DNA of 9,870 bases from contig SKGZ01000275.1 of NCBI GenBank assembly GCA_007117175.1, forward strand, positions 1-9,870, read 5' to 3'. The notes below the pieces were generated by a model, which searched no databases, was not told where the DNA came from, and was given only the letters and a program-made list of their open reading frames with translations. Source of the DNA: Bacteriovoracales bacterium (GTDB taxonomy: Bacteria > Bdellovibrionota > Bacteriovoracia > Bacteriovoracales > Bacteriovoracaceae). A program made the position numbers and the translations under genes. Shown piece by piece: positions 1-7,373 of the stretch (positions are counted from its first letter, which is position 1; each line of letters begins with the position of its first letter).

Positions 1-402
1 GGTCTACAAGAAGGGATCATTGACTATATTGCCACAGATCATGCACCCCATAGTGAAGAAGAAAAAAATGTCAGCTATCAACTAGCACCTAATGGAATTA
101 TTGGTTTGGAAACAGCATTTTCCGTTCTCTATACAGAATTGGTCCTCAAAGACAAGCTAAGCTTATCTCAGTTAATTGAAAAAATGTCACTGACACCACA
201 AAGAATCTATCAACTTGAGCTTGGTCAGGCACTAGCCAATGATCCTGCCAACTTCACTCTCATTGATCTGAATGAAAGATTTCAATACACTCGAGAAAAG
301 ATTCTTTCCAAATCAAAAAATTCACCATTTCTGAATTGGCATCTGCAAGGCAAAGTCAAAACAACCTGTGTACAAGGAGTGATTCAATACCATGAGCAAT
401 AA
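1..402 (+). CDS. pyrC: Dihydroorotase, class I type, C-terminal part (5' end outside window)
   Basis: This is the last 133 codons of a dihydroorotase, the zinc amidohydrolase that cyclises carbamoyl-aspartate to dihydroorotate, the third step of UMP synthesis. The reading frame is open from base 1. Visible residues 11-17 read ATDHAPH, the family motif that carries the catalytic, metal-binding aspartate (D13 here). The GxxGLET segment of class I dihydroorotases lies at residues 32-38. The tail has the usual end of the family: a strand region around ANFTLIDL, then SKSKNSPF and a final LxGKVxTT strand. The metal-binding HxH motif and carboxylated lysine would be upstream and are not seen. The stop codon overlaps the start of carA by 11 nt, so this is the first visible gene of a coupled pyr operon. 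An allantoinase or hydantoinase is possible from the fold alone, but the context makes PyrC much more likely. Confidence 0.95.
   Translation, partial: GLQEGIIDYIATDHAPHSEEEKNVSYQLAPNGIIGLETAFSVLYTELVLKDKLSLSQLIEKMSLTPQRIYQLELGQALANDPANFTLIDLNERFQYTREKILSKSKNSPFLNWHLQGKVKTTCVQGVIQYHEQ
374..379 (+). promoter_or_regulatory. Shine-Dalgarno sequence for carA
   Basis: AAGGAG lies inside the 3' end of pyrC, with 12 nt between it and the carA ATG at 392. The spacing is a little long, but no other in-frame start codon lies between the two, so this site supports the ATG at 392. Confidence 0.6.
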
Positions 403-1534
403 AGGTTACTTAATTTTAGAAAATGGAGAAATCTTTACTGGAGAGCTGTGGGGAGAGATTGAACAACAACAATCACCAGTAGCAGAACTGGTGTTTAATA
501 CCTCCATGACTGGTTATCAAGAAATTATCACTGATCCCTCTTATCATCAACAAGCTGTTCTTTTCACTTATCCCTTGATTGGTCAATATGGTGTTCATAG
601 CAGTCACAGTGAATCGGATCGAGTGCAATGCAGCTTTGTGGTTGTGCAAAGTCACTGCTATGAGCCCAGTCATTGTCAGAGTCAAATGAATCTGGATCAT
701 TTTTTAAAGAAAAATAAAACCATGGCCATCAGTGGCATTGACACTCGCCGAATCACTCAGCTTATTCGAGAAAAGGGCTCATTCAAGGCCATGATTGCTC
801 ATGAGAATTGTGCAAAAGAAGAATTAATGAAAGAAATACGAAAAGCAAAGCTTAAAGATCATGTTTCAAACGTCAGCACACGTTCAGTACGCAGTTATGG
901 CGTAGAACATGAAAAGCACGTTGTTTTATGGGATTTTGGTCACAAGAAAAATATACTCAATCAGTTACTGGCGCAAAACTGCAAGGTGAGTGTTGTGCCC
1001 TATCATTTTTCAGCTGAGCAAATCATGCAACTCTGTCCTTGTGCAGTGGTCTTGAGCAATGGACCAGGAGATCCAACCGAGCTGGTTTCAGTCTTGAGTG
1101 AAATTAATAAGCTTAAAGATAGGCAAATACCTCTTTTTGGAATCTGCCTAGGGATGCAACTCATGGCACTGGCTGCGGGGGCGAAGAGCCAAAAAATGCA
1201 CTTTGGTCATCGCGGAGCCAATGCTGCTGTACGCGAGACGCTTCATGGACAAGTGATGGTGACCTCACAAAATCACGGTTATGAAATTTCGGCCGAAAGC
1301 CTAACAAATCCTTTAAGGCCTTGGTTTGAGAATGTGAATGATCAGACTATTGAGGGAATTTATATGGAAAATGCTGCTTACTTTGCAGTTCAATTCCATC
1401 CAGAATTTACTCCCGGCCCGAAAGAAAGCTCCATTCTCTTTGATTTATTGATGCAATTAATAGAGGACAAGAATTATGAAAAAGAAAATTTTGGTCATTG
1501 GCTCAGGACCAATAGTCATTGGGCAAGCTGCTGA
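392..1534 (+). CDS. carA: Carbamoyl-phosphate synthase small (glutaminase) subunit
   Basis: CarA hydrolyses glutamine and channels ammonia to CarB to make carbamoyl phosphate for pyrimidines and arginine. The 380-residue length is close to the 382 of E. coli CarA. The N-terminal small-subunit domain (about 1-165) contains VFNTSMTGYQEIITDPSY (34-51) and GIDTRRIT (115-122). The class I glutamine amidotransferase domain (about 175-355) has the nucleophile Cys252 in FGICLGMQ, LSNGPGDP (221-228), SQNHGY (292-297), and the His336/Glu338 pair in VQFHPEFTPGP. The 84-residue Cys-to-His spacing matches E. coli. The last 19 residues (362-380) are encoded within the carB start region, in another frame. 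They do not resemble the end of typical CarA proteins, so the tail looks like a read-through extension. Start: ATG 392, 11 nt inside pyrC. Confidence 0.98.
   Translation: MSNKGYLILENGEIFTGELWGEIEQQQSPVAELVFNTSMTGYQEIITDPSYHQQAVLFTYPLIGQYGVHSSHSESDRVQCSFVVVQSHCYEPSHCQSQMNLDHFLKKNKTMAISGIDTRRITQLIREKGSFKAMIAHENCAKEELMKEIRKAKLKDHVSNVSTRSVRSYGVEHEKHVVLWDFGHKKNILNQLLAQNCKVSVVPYHFSAEQIMQLCPCAVVLSNGPGDPTELVSVLSEINKLKDRQIPLFGICLGMQLMALAAGAKSQKMHFGHRGANAAVRETLHGQVMVTSQNHGYEISAESLTNPLRPWFENVNDQTIEGIYMENAAYFAVQFHPEFTPGPKESSILFDLLMQLIEDKNYEKENFGHWLRTNSHWASC
1462..1467 (+). promoter_or_regulatory. Shine-Dalgarno sequence for carB
   Basis: AGAGGA lies 8 nt before the carB ATG at 1476, inside the carA coding region. 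It fixes the carB start well upstream of the carA stop and shows that the long overlap reflects real initiation there. Confidence 0.7.
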
Positions 1535-4500
1535 ATTTGATTACTCAGGCTCCCAGTGCCTACAAGTGCTCAAAGAACTAGGGCATGAAACGATTCTTTT
1601 TAATTCTAATCCGGCTACTATTATGACTGATGCTAGTTTTGCTGATCGGGTTTATATGGAGCCGATGAATGCAGAGTTTTTAAAAAAGGTGCTGATCAAA
1701 GAAAGACCTGACGGTATCTTGGCATCCTTTGGCGGTCAAATAGCTTTAAACTTAGTAAAGGATCTATGGTTTGAAGGTTTTTTGCAAAAAAATCAGATTG
1801 AAATATTAGGTTCAGATATTGATTCTATTCAACAGGCAGAAGATCGGCAGCTTTTCAGAAAGCTCATGCAGGAAATGAATGTACCTGTTCCTTCCAGCGA
1901 GATTGTCAATAATATTGAAGATGGAATCAATGCCGCTGAAAGTATCGGCCTACCAGTGATTGTGCGCCCTGCCTATACTCTGGGCGGTAGTGGAGGGGGC
2001 ATTGCAAGCAATTTAGAAGAATTAAAGGAGATTTTGCATTCAGGGTTAGAACAAAGTTCAATTCATCAGTGTTTAGTTGAAAAAAGTATTGCCGGTTTTA
2101 AGGAAATTGAATACGAGGTGATTCGCGATCAGTATGATAATGCCATCACTGTTTGCAATATGGAAAATCTAGATCCTGTAGGAGTTCACACTGGTGATAG
2201 TATTGTTTTTGCCCCCAGTCAGACTCTTAATGATCGCGACTATCATCACTTAAGAGAAGTCAGCCTAGCTATAGACAAAAAGCTAAAAGTTATTGGCGCT
2301 TGTAATGTGCAATTGGCCCAGGATCCAAAGAGCTCTCAATACTATATCATCGAAGTCAACCCCAGGGTCAGCCGCTCCAGTGCACTTGCTTCCAAGGCCA
2401 CCGGTTTTCCCATTGCTAAGATTGCAACCTATGCCTGCCTTGGTTTCTCACTAGATGAAATTCAAAATCCAATTACTCAAAAAACCTATGCCTGCTTTGA
2501 GCCAGCTCTTGATTATGTGGTCTGTAAATTCCCTCGCTTTGCCTATGATAAGTTTCCCCTGGCCGATCGAGCATTGGGCTCGCAAATGAAGGCAACGGGA
2601 GAAGTGATGAGTCTTGCTGGCAGTTTGGAGGAAGCCCTGCTTAAATGTGTTCGAGGTTTAGAACAGGGTTTTGATCATCTGTACTGTCCACGCACAGTAA
2701 AAATGAGCGCAGAGCAATTAGAAATGGCCATTCAAAAACCAAGTGATCTACGCATTTTTCAAATTGCTCAATTAATGCGTCTCGGTTATTTACCTCGGCA
2801 AATCCATGAACTCACACAAATTGACATGCTTTTTTTGCAAAAAATTGATGGGATCATTAAACTAGAAAACAAGATCGATCTGAATGATGCTCAAAACCTC
2901 TGGCAACTCAAGAACGCAGGCTTTAGTGACAGCGCTATAGCCAGATTAACTCAAAGTGATGTGACAAAAGTGCGCCAACAACGTCAGCATTTTAATATCA
3001 CTGCTAAAAGAAAGATGGTAGATTCTTGTGCCGCGGAATTTCCAGCGGCCACTCCCTATTATTATTTGAGCTATCGAGGGGAAGACGAAGAAAATGTCAA
3101 TTGCACAGAGAATCAAAAAAAAGTTTTAGTGATTGGCTCAGGACCAATTCGCATTGGTCAAGGAATTGAGTTTGACTATAGTAGTGTTCATGCTCTGCAG
3201 GCCTGCCAAAAACAAGGCCTTCAAACTATTATGATTAATAACAATCCTGAGACCTGCTCTACTGATTTTAGTTTTTCAGATAGCCTCTACTTTGAGGCCA
3301 TCGATGCTGAGAATATTTTAAGTATCCTACACAAGGAAAAACCTTGTGGTGTTTTAGTGCAATTTGGAGGTCAAACTGCCATTAACTTAGCACAAGTGAT
3401 TGAAGAGTCTGGCCTTCCCATTTTGGGCACCAGCTTTGAAAACCTCAAGAAATCAGAGGATCGTGAACAATTTGAACACATTCTCAACCAACTCAACATT
3501 GCTCGCCCCAAGGCCTACACTCTGGGCCATGCTCATCAAGTTCGCGACCTCACCTCTGAATTAGACTATCCGGTGATGATCCGCCCATCCTATGTTTTAG
3601 GTGGGCAATCGATGGAAATTGTCTTTAATGAACAAGACTTAATTGAAGCTACCGCTGAATTAGAGTTTTCCACTCACTCTCCTCTTTTGATTGATCAGTA
3701 CATTAAAGGTATGGAAATTGAAGTGGATGCCATCAGTGATGGCCATGATGTTTTTATTCCAGGAATCATGGAGCATTTAGAACGAGCAGGAGTGCACTCT
3801 GGTGACTCCATCGCCTTGTATCCTCCCAGAAAACTTTATTCCGAAGTTCAGGATCAAGTGATTAAGATAGTCACCCAACTTGGTCGGACTCTACAAATAA
3901 AGGGTTTAATGAATCTTCAATTTATGTATAAAAAAGGTGAGCTTTACATTATTGAATTAAATCCACGTGCCTCCAGAACAATTCCCTTTCTCACCAAAAT
4001 GACAAAAGTCCCTATCTCGCAAATTGCCACCCAAGTAGCCCTTGGATCAACTCTAAAAGAACTTGGCTACTCTAGTGGGCTGCACCCCTACCCTAATTTT
4101 TACTCCATAAAGGTACCAGTTTTTTCCTTTGAAAAGCTACCGGATGTAGAACCAGCATTGGGACCACAAATGAAATCAACCGGTGAAGTTTTAGGCAGAG
4201 ATCAAAACTTTGCCATAGCTCTTTACAAAGGACTTTTGGCGCAAGGTCTGAAAATACCTCAAGCAGGCAATGTTTTGCTCACCATTAGTGATCGCTATAA
4301 AGAGGAAGTTTTGGAGTTGGCCCAAAGACTGTCTCAACTCAATTTTCAAATCAGCGCCACCGAGGGGACAGCTCACTTTTTAAAAGAACACAATATTGAA
4401 TGCACTCTCATTAATAAAATCAGAGAACCTGCACCCAATTTATTAACTCTGCTGCGTGATGGCTACTTTGATATCATTATTAATACTCTCTCTCGCGGAA

Positions 4501-4637
4501 AACAATCCAATAGGGATGGATATTTACTGAGAAGAAAGGCTGCGCAAATGAAATTGCCTTTTTTTACTTCACTAGACACTGCTTATGCCTTTTTAGAAGT
4601 GCTGGAGCACCGCCATGTGGGGGTTCAATCATTATGA
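1476..4637 (+). CDS. carB: Carbamoyl-phosphate synthase large (synthetase) subunit
   Basis: CarB uses bicarbonate, ammonia from CarA and two ATP to make carbamoyl phosphate. It has 1053 residues, against 1073 in E. coli. The two homologous halves are visible: a pre-ATP-grasp start at 4-20 (ILVIGSGPIVIGQ) and its repeat at 550-563 (VLVIGSGPIRIGQ). ATP-grasp 1 has the metal and nucleotide site E293, N295, R297, R300 (EVNPRVSR). ATP-grasp 2 has E827, N829, R831, R834 (ELNPRASR). The oligomerisation domain ends near VDSCAAEF (515-522). The C-terminal allosteric MGS-like domain (about 932-1053) keeps the Thr pair in ATEGTA, the Lys in INKIREP and the Asn/Thr of INTLS, which line the UMP/IMP pocket in E. 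coli, so UMP feedback is likely. The gene overlaps carA by 59 nt and pyrF by 4 nt (ATGA). Confidence 0.98.
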   Translation: MKKKILVIGSGPIVIGQAAEFDYSGSQCLQVLKELGHETILFNSNPATIMTDASFADRVYMEPMNAEFLKKVLIKERPDGILASFGGQIALNLVKDLWFEGFLQKNQIEILGSDIDSIQQAEDRQLFRKLMQEMNVPVPSSEIVNNIEDGINAAESIGLPVIVRPAYTLGGSGGGIASNLEELKEILHSGLEQSSIHQCLVEKSIAGFKEIEYEVIRDQYDNAITVCNMENLDPVGVHTGDSIVFAPSQTLNDRDYHHLREVSLAIDKKLKVIGACNVQLAQDPKSSQYYIIEVNPRVSRSSALASKATGFPIAKIATYACLGFSLDEIQNPITQKTYACFEPALDYVVCKFPRFAYDKFPLADRALGSQMKATGEVMSLAGSLEEALLKCVRGLEQGFDHLYCPRTVKMSAEQLEMAIQKPSDLRIFQIAQLMRLGYLPRQIHELTQIDMLFLQKIDGIIKLENKIDLNDAQNLWQLKNAGFSDSAIARLTQSDVTKVRQQRQHFNITAKRKMVDSCAAEFPAATPYYYLSYRGEDEENVNCTENQKKVLVIGSGPIRIGQGIEFDYSSVHALQACQKQGLQTIMINNNPETCSTDFSFSDSLYFEAIDAENILSILHKEKPCGVLVQFGGQTAINLAQVIEESGLPILGTSFENLKKSEDREQFEHILNQLNIARPKAYTLGHAHQVRDLTSELDYPVMIRPSYVLGGQSMEIVFNEQDLIEATAELEFSTHSPLLIDQYIKGMEIEVDAISDGHDVFIPGIMEHLERAGVHSGDSIALYPPRKLYSEVQDQVIKIVTQLGRTLQIKGLMNLQFMYKKGELYIIELNPRASRTIPFLTKMTKVPISQIATQVALGSTLKELGYSSGLHPYPNFYSIKVPVFSFEKLPDVEPALGPQMKSTGEVLGRDQNFAIALYKGLLAQGLKIPQAGNVLLTISDRYKEEVLELAQRLSQLNFQISATEGTAHFLKEHNIECTLINKIREPAPNLLTLLRDGYFDIIINTLSRGKQSNRDGYLLRRKAAQMKLPFFTSLDTAYAFLEVLEHRHVGVQSL

Positions 4638-5323
4638 ACCCGCTAAATCAAATCATCATTGCCTTAGATGGATTAGATGACTCTGAATTAGAAGATCTTT
4701 TGCCAAGAATTGCTCCTCACTTTAGCTGGGTCAAAGTGGGTATGGAATTATTTTATAGCAAGGGGCCTTCCATTCTAGAGCATATCCATCGCCAGGGATT
4801 TCAAATTTTTCTAGACCTTAAACTTTATGATATCCCCCAAACAGTTTACAATGCTCTAAAGCAGATCTCAAAGCTTCCAGTTTCCATGATGAACGTGCAC
4901 CTCAGCGGTGGAGAGAAGATGTTGGCAGCAGCTCGTCAAGCAATTAGTTCATCCCAAAAACTCATAGGAGTCAGTGTGCTCACTTCATTTGATCAGGCCC
5001 AATGGCAAAAGGCCTATCAAACTCAGCGCTCATTAGATCAATACCTACAGTATTGCTTTGAACTTGCCGAAAAACACCAATTAGACGGAGTGGTCTGTTC
5101 TGCTCAAGACCTGAAACTACTGAATAAAAACCTGATCAGTATTTGTCCAGGTATACGCTTAAGTGCTCCCGCTCATGATCAAGAACGCATTGCCACGCCA
5201 ATGCAAGCTTTTAAACAATCTGCCGACTTTTTAGTGATGGGGCGAGAAGTCACTCAAAATGAAAATCTTGAATTGTGGATACAAAAACTACAGGAGCACC
5301 TCAATGATTTCTCATTATCTTGA
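4634..5323 (+). CDS. pyrF: Orotidine 5'-phosphate decarboxylase
   Basis: PyrF removes CO2 from orotidine monophosphate to give UMP, the last step of the pathway. The 229-residue protein is the usual size for the short bacterial form, a TIM barrel acting as a dimer. It opens with the substrate-binding LIxALD-like strand (IIIALDG, 7-13) and VKVGMELF (33-40). The catalytic DxKxxD array is D61-L-K63-L-Y-D66-IPQTV. Further barrel strands are MNVHLSGG (86-93), IGVSVLTS (111-118) and CPGIRLS (171-177). The phosphate-binding end is ADFLVMGREVTQ (197-208), where the common GRPIT/GRAIT motif appears as GREVT. The start ATG overlaps the carB stop as ATGA. Only a weak G-rich site lies upstream, so initiation probably depends on coupling to carB translation. 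Confidence 0.97.
   Translation: MNPLNQIIIALDGLDDSELEDLLPRIAPHFSWVKVGMELFYSKGPSILEHIHRQGFQIFLDLKLYDIPQTVYNALKQISKLPVSMMNVHLSGGEKMLAAARQAISSSQKLIGVSVLTSFDQAQWQKAYQTQRSLDQYLQYCFELAEKHQLDGVVCSAQDLKLLNKNLISICPGIRLSAPAHDQERIATPMQAFKQSADFLVMGREVTQNENLELWIQKLQEHLNDFSLS
5292..5296 (+). promoter_or_regulatory. Shine-Dalgarno sequence that sets the pyrE start
   Basis: AGGAG with 7 nt to the ATG at 5304 is the best ribosome site near the start of pyrE. It favours this ATG over the in-frame ATG at 5259, which would add 15 residues translated from pyrF sequence in another frame. Confidence 0.75.
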
Positions 5324-5900
5324 AAAGAATATTTTTCAAATTAGGCCTAATAGCCAATGGGCCAGTGGCATCATTGCCCCCTTTTACTGTGATAATAGGC
5401 AAATCCTTTCTGAGCCGCAAATATGGAAACAAATGATGAGTCAGATGATTCAACTGATTCAAACTCACAGTCCCGATGTTGAAGGCATTGCTGCAGTGGC
5501 CACAGGAGGAATTGCTCATGCTGCCTATATTGCTGCTCAATTATCACTACCTATGGTCTATATTCGCCCGCAAGCTAAAGATCATGGCAAGAAAAAATTA
5601 ATTGAAGGAAAACTTAATGTAGATCGCTATATTCTCATAGAAGATCTTATTTCCACCGCGTCCAGCTCTCTTAAGGCAGTTGAAGAACTGCGCAGTCATC
5701 ACAAGCAGGTCTTAGCAATTTATAGCCTTTTTGAGTATCAACTAAGGTTAGCACAACAAAACCTTAAACAACACAATATTCAAAATTATTCAGTGATTCA
5801 ATTACAACAAATTCTAGCTCATTTAAACCCCAATAAAAATGAACAAGAAATCATAGACCAATTTATAAAAGAGCATTGCATTGATGACATTCTTAATTAA
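5304..5900 (+). CDS. pyrE: Orotate phosphoribosyltransferase
   Basis: PyrE joins orotate to PRPP to form orotidine monophosphate, the substrate of PyrF. From ATG 5304 it has 198 residues, normal for the family. The PRTase core is visible: SGIIAPFYCDNR (21-32, the SGxxSPxYxDxR orotate/phosphate region with Ala in place of Ser), VATGGIAHA (65-73), the flexible catalytic loop R88...K92-D-H94-G-KKKLIEG, and the PRPP-binding motif YILIEDLISTASSS (109-122). The acidic pair E113-D114 and S117-T118 are kept, but the usual glycines after them are Ala-Ser. The start is chosen from AGGAG 7 nt upstream. The gene overlaps pyrF by 20 nt, placing the last two enzymes of UMP synthesis side by side, as in the fused eukaryotic UMP synthase but as separate proteins in the opposite order. 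Confidence 0.95.
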   Translation: MISHYLEKNIFQIRPNSQWASGIIAPFYCDNRQILSEPQIWKQMMSQMIQLIQTHSPDVEGIAAVATGGIAHAAYIAAQLSLPMVYIRPQAKDHGKKKLIEGKLNVDRYILIEDLISTASSSLKAVEELRSHHKQVLAIYSLFEYQLRLAQQNLKQHNIQNYSVIQLQQILAHLNPNKNEQEIIDQFIKEHCIDDILN

Positions 5901-6858
5901 GCTATTACACTTATTACCTTCAGAGACAGCTCATCACCTAAGCTTAAGTCTTTTTCAGCACTTTCCTCTTTTAGCTCATCTTGTGAAAGCAAGAAAGTTT
6001 AATTGCTCATTTGATCATCCACTGTTTCACAATCCTGTTGGACTAGCCGCAGGCTTTGATAAAAATGCGATTGCCCTTAATTTTTGGGATCAAATTGGTT
6101 TTGGCGCCATTGAAGTTGGCACCGTCACCCTTCGGCCACAAATGGGAAATCCCAAACCTCGTATTTGGCGAATGGCGCCCCATTCACTACAAAATGCCAT
6201 GGGTTTTCCCAATCAAGGAGCACAAGTTATTCTGAGCAGAATCAAAAACTACCGTGGAAAAACTCCCTTGGGAGTCAATATTGGCCTTAATAAAGACACA
6301 CCGCAAGCACAGGCAGCTGAACACTATCGCCAACTCTATCAGATGTTTAGCCCTTATTGTCAGTACATGGTCGTTAATATCTCCTCACCCAATACTCAAG
6401 GACTCAGAGACCTGCACCAACTGTGCTATCTAAAAGAAATATTGCAGGAGTTACAAAAAACTCAACTGCCCACTCCCCTTTATTTTAAAATTTCACCAGA
6501 TGAAGATTCCAACTCTCTTTTACCGCTATTGCAAACTCTTAAAGATCATCAAGTTTTTGGAGTTATCGCCACTAATACGACCAGCCAACTTTCTACAATT
6601 GGCGGCGTTTCTGGCCAGCTTTTAAAACCCTACTCTCAAAAAGTATGGACTCAAGCTCTTGCCTTTTGCCAAGAAGCTGACTTTGATCTGATTGCCTGTG
6701 GAGGCTTTTCAACTCATCATGATTTTTATGATTACTTTGAAAAAGGAGGTCAAGTCTTACAAGTCTACACTGCCTTAACCTATCATGGCTTTCATGTTCT
6801 CAGTGAAGCTTTTAAGGCCTATCAACTCATTGAAAAAAAGAATCTAGTTGCTCGGTGA
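5884..6858 (+). CDS. pyrD: Dihydroorotate dehydrogenase (quinone), class 2
   Basis: PyrD oxidises dihydroorotate to orotate with FMN and passes electrons to membrane quinone. From ATG 5884 it has 324 residues, against 336 in E. coli. Class 2 features are an N-terminal amphipathic helical stretch (1-36) that binds the membrane, and a serine catalytic base, S168 in NISSPNTQGLR (165-175). FMN and substrate motifs follow in order: GLAAGFDKNA (53-62), NAMGFPNQG (104-112), GVNIGLNKDT (130-139), FKISPDED (201-208), ATNTT (229-233), GGVSG (240-244), ACGGFST (271-277) and QVYTAL (293-298). An adjacent TTG at 5881 could add one residue. It overlaps pyrE by 17 nt and has no strong Shine-Dalgarno site, only GAG 10 nt upstream. 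Its 3' end overlaps the convergent cdnL gene by 32 nt. No pyrK is present, consistent with class 2 rather than the NAD-linked class 1B. Confidence 0.97.
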   Translation: MTFLIKLLHLLPSETAHHLSLSLFQHFPLLAHLVKARKFNCSFDHPLFHNPVGLAAGFDKNAIALNFWDQIGFGAIEVGTVTLRPQMGNPKPRIWRMAPHSLQNAMGFPNQGAQVILSRIKNYRGKTPLGVNIGLNKDTPQAQAAEHYRQLYQMFSPYCQYMVVNISSPNTQGLRDLHQLCYLKEILQELQKTQLPTPLYFKISPDEDSNSLLPLLQTLKDHQVFGVIATNTTSQLSTIGGVSGQLLKPYSQKVWTQALAFCQEADFDLIACGGFSTHHDFYDYFEKGGQVLQVYTALTYHGFHVLSEAFKAYQLIEKKNLVAR

Positions 6859-7306
6859 TATTCTTTTCGGCATTGCCGGTGATAAGCGAAATTTCCTTGA
6901 CTAGTAATTGCCGGCAATACTCTAGCAGCTTTTTTTCGCTAAAACTTAATTTTTTTGAGACTTTTGTTAAAAGAAGGGATCTCATCACATCTGCAACCTC
7001 AATAATAGAACCCGAGTTTATTTTTTCCAGATACACTCTCTGCCTTCTATTCCAAGTCGATCGATCCACATCCACTTGATGATCTTGAAGTAATTGATAA
7101 ACCGAATCTAGTTCATTCTCTTCAACTAAGGGGCGGATACCATTCTTATTATTAGCAGGCACCATAACCTTTAGTTCATTCATTAGGACGCGAACTTTAT
7201 AGAAAAGATGATCTTGGCCTGATAGCTCTTTGCTCTCTATCGCTATGACTTGTGCCACACCATGTCCAGGACAAACTACATAATCACCAATTTCATATTG
7301 ATTCAA
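6827..7306 (-). CDS. cdnL: CdnL/CarD-family RNA polymerase-binding transcription regulator
   Basis: Proteins of this family bind the RNA polymerase beta subunit and DNA near the -10 element and stabilise open complexes, notably at rRNA and other growth-related promoters. The 159-residue product is about the length of Myxococcus CdnL (164). The N-terminal Tudor-like polymerase-interacting domain (1-65) starts YEIGDYVVCPGHGVAQV. The C-terminal helical DNA-binding domain (about 70-155) has TWNRRQRVYLEKINSGS (84-100), with the DNA-contacting Trp at W85 and nearby arginines, then LSFSEKKLLEYCRQLLVKEISL. I chose the TTG at 7306 because AGGAG lies 5 nt before it and the protein then begins level with CdnL. 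An ATG at 7387 would add 27 unrelated residues and has no ribosome site. It lacks the HMGA-like tail of Myxococcus CarD itself, so CdnL is the better name. Confidence 0.9.
   Translation of the reverse strand: MNQYEIGDYVVCPGHGVAQVIAIESKELSGQDHLFYKVRVLMNELKVMVPANNKNGIRPLVEENELDSVYQLLQDHQVDVDRSTWNRRQRVYLEKINSGSIIEVADVMRSLLLTKVSKKLSFSEKKLLEYCRQLLVKEISLITGNAEKNITEQLDSFFQ
6872..6936 (+). terminator. Possible intrinsic terminator of the pyr operon, buried in cdnL
   Basis: The octamer ATTGCCGG at 6872-6879 can pair with CCGGCAAT at 6911-6918. The latter is also half of a perfect 12-bp palindrome (ATTGCCGGCAAT, 6907-6918). A run of seven T follows at 6930-6936, after an 11-nt gap. The T-run in the sense of pyrD suggests a rho-independent terminator just past the operon, but the gap between stem and T-run is long and the stretch also encodes the CdnL C-terminus. 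Weak support. Confidence 0.25.
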
Positions 7307-7335
7307 GTAAACTCCTTTTGAATTTGCGCCATCAT
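7303..7335 (-). CDS. Possible 10-codon leader ORF upstream of cdnL
   Basis: A short minus-strand frame starts with two adjacent ATG codons (7335 and 7332). It encodes MMAQIQKEFT and ends in TGA at 7305-7303. The stop overlaps the cdnL TTG start as TTGA, and the cdnL Shine-Dalgarno site lies inside the short frame. This layout would allow coupled translation. There is no clear ribosome site in front of the two ATGs, and a frame of this size is easily found by chance, so the call is tentative. Confidence 0.2.
   Translation of the reverse strand: MMAQIQKEFT
7312..7316 (-). promoter_or_regulatory. Shine-Dalgarno sequence that sets the TTG start of cdnL
   Basis: Read on the minus strand, AGGAG is followed by 5 nt (TTTAC) and then TTG at 7306-7304. 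This is the only good ribosome site near the 5' end of the reading frame. It agrees with the start implied by alignment to other CdnL proteins. Confidence 0.75.
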
Positions 7336-7373
7336 AACTATAAAACGCAGACAACTCAAGAGCTTGCGTACTT

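Noticed and set aside
5259..5303. 15-codon N-terminal extension of PyrE from ATG 5259
   Set aside because: The extension is pyrF sequence read in another frame, while AGGAG 7 nt before ATG 5304 explains initiation and the product then has normal length.
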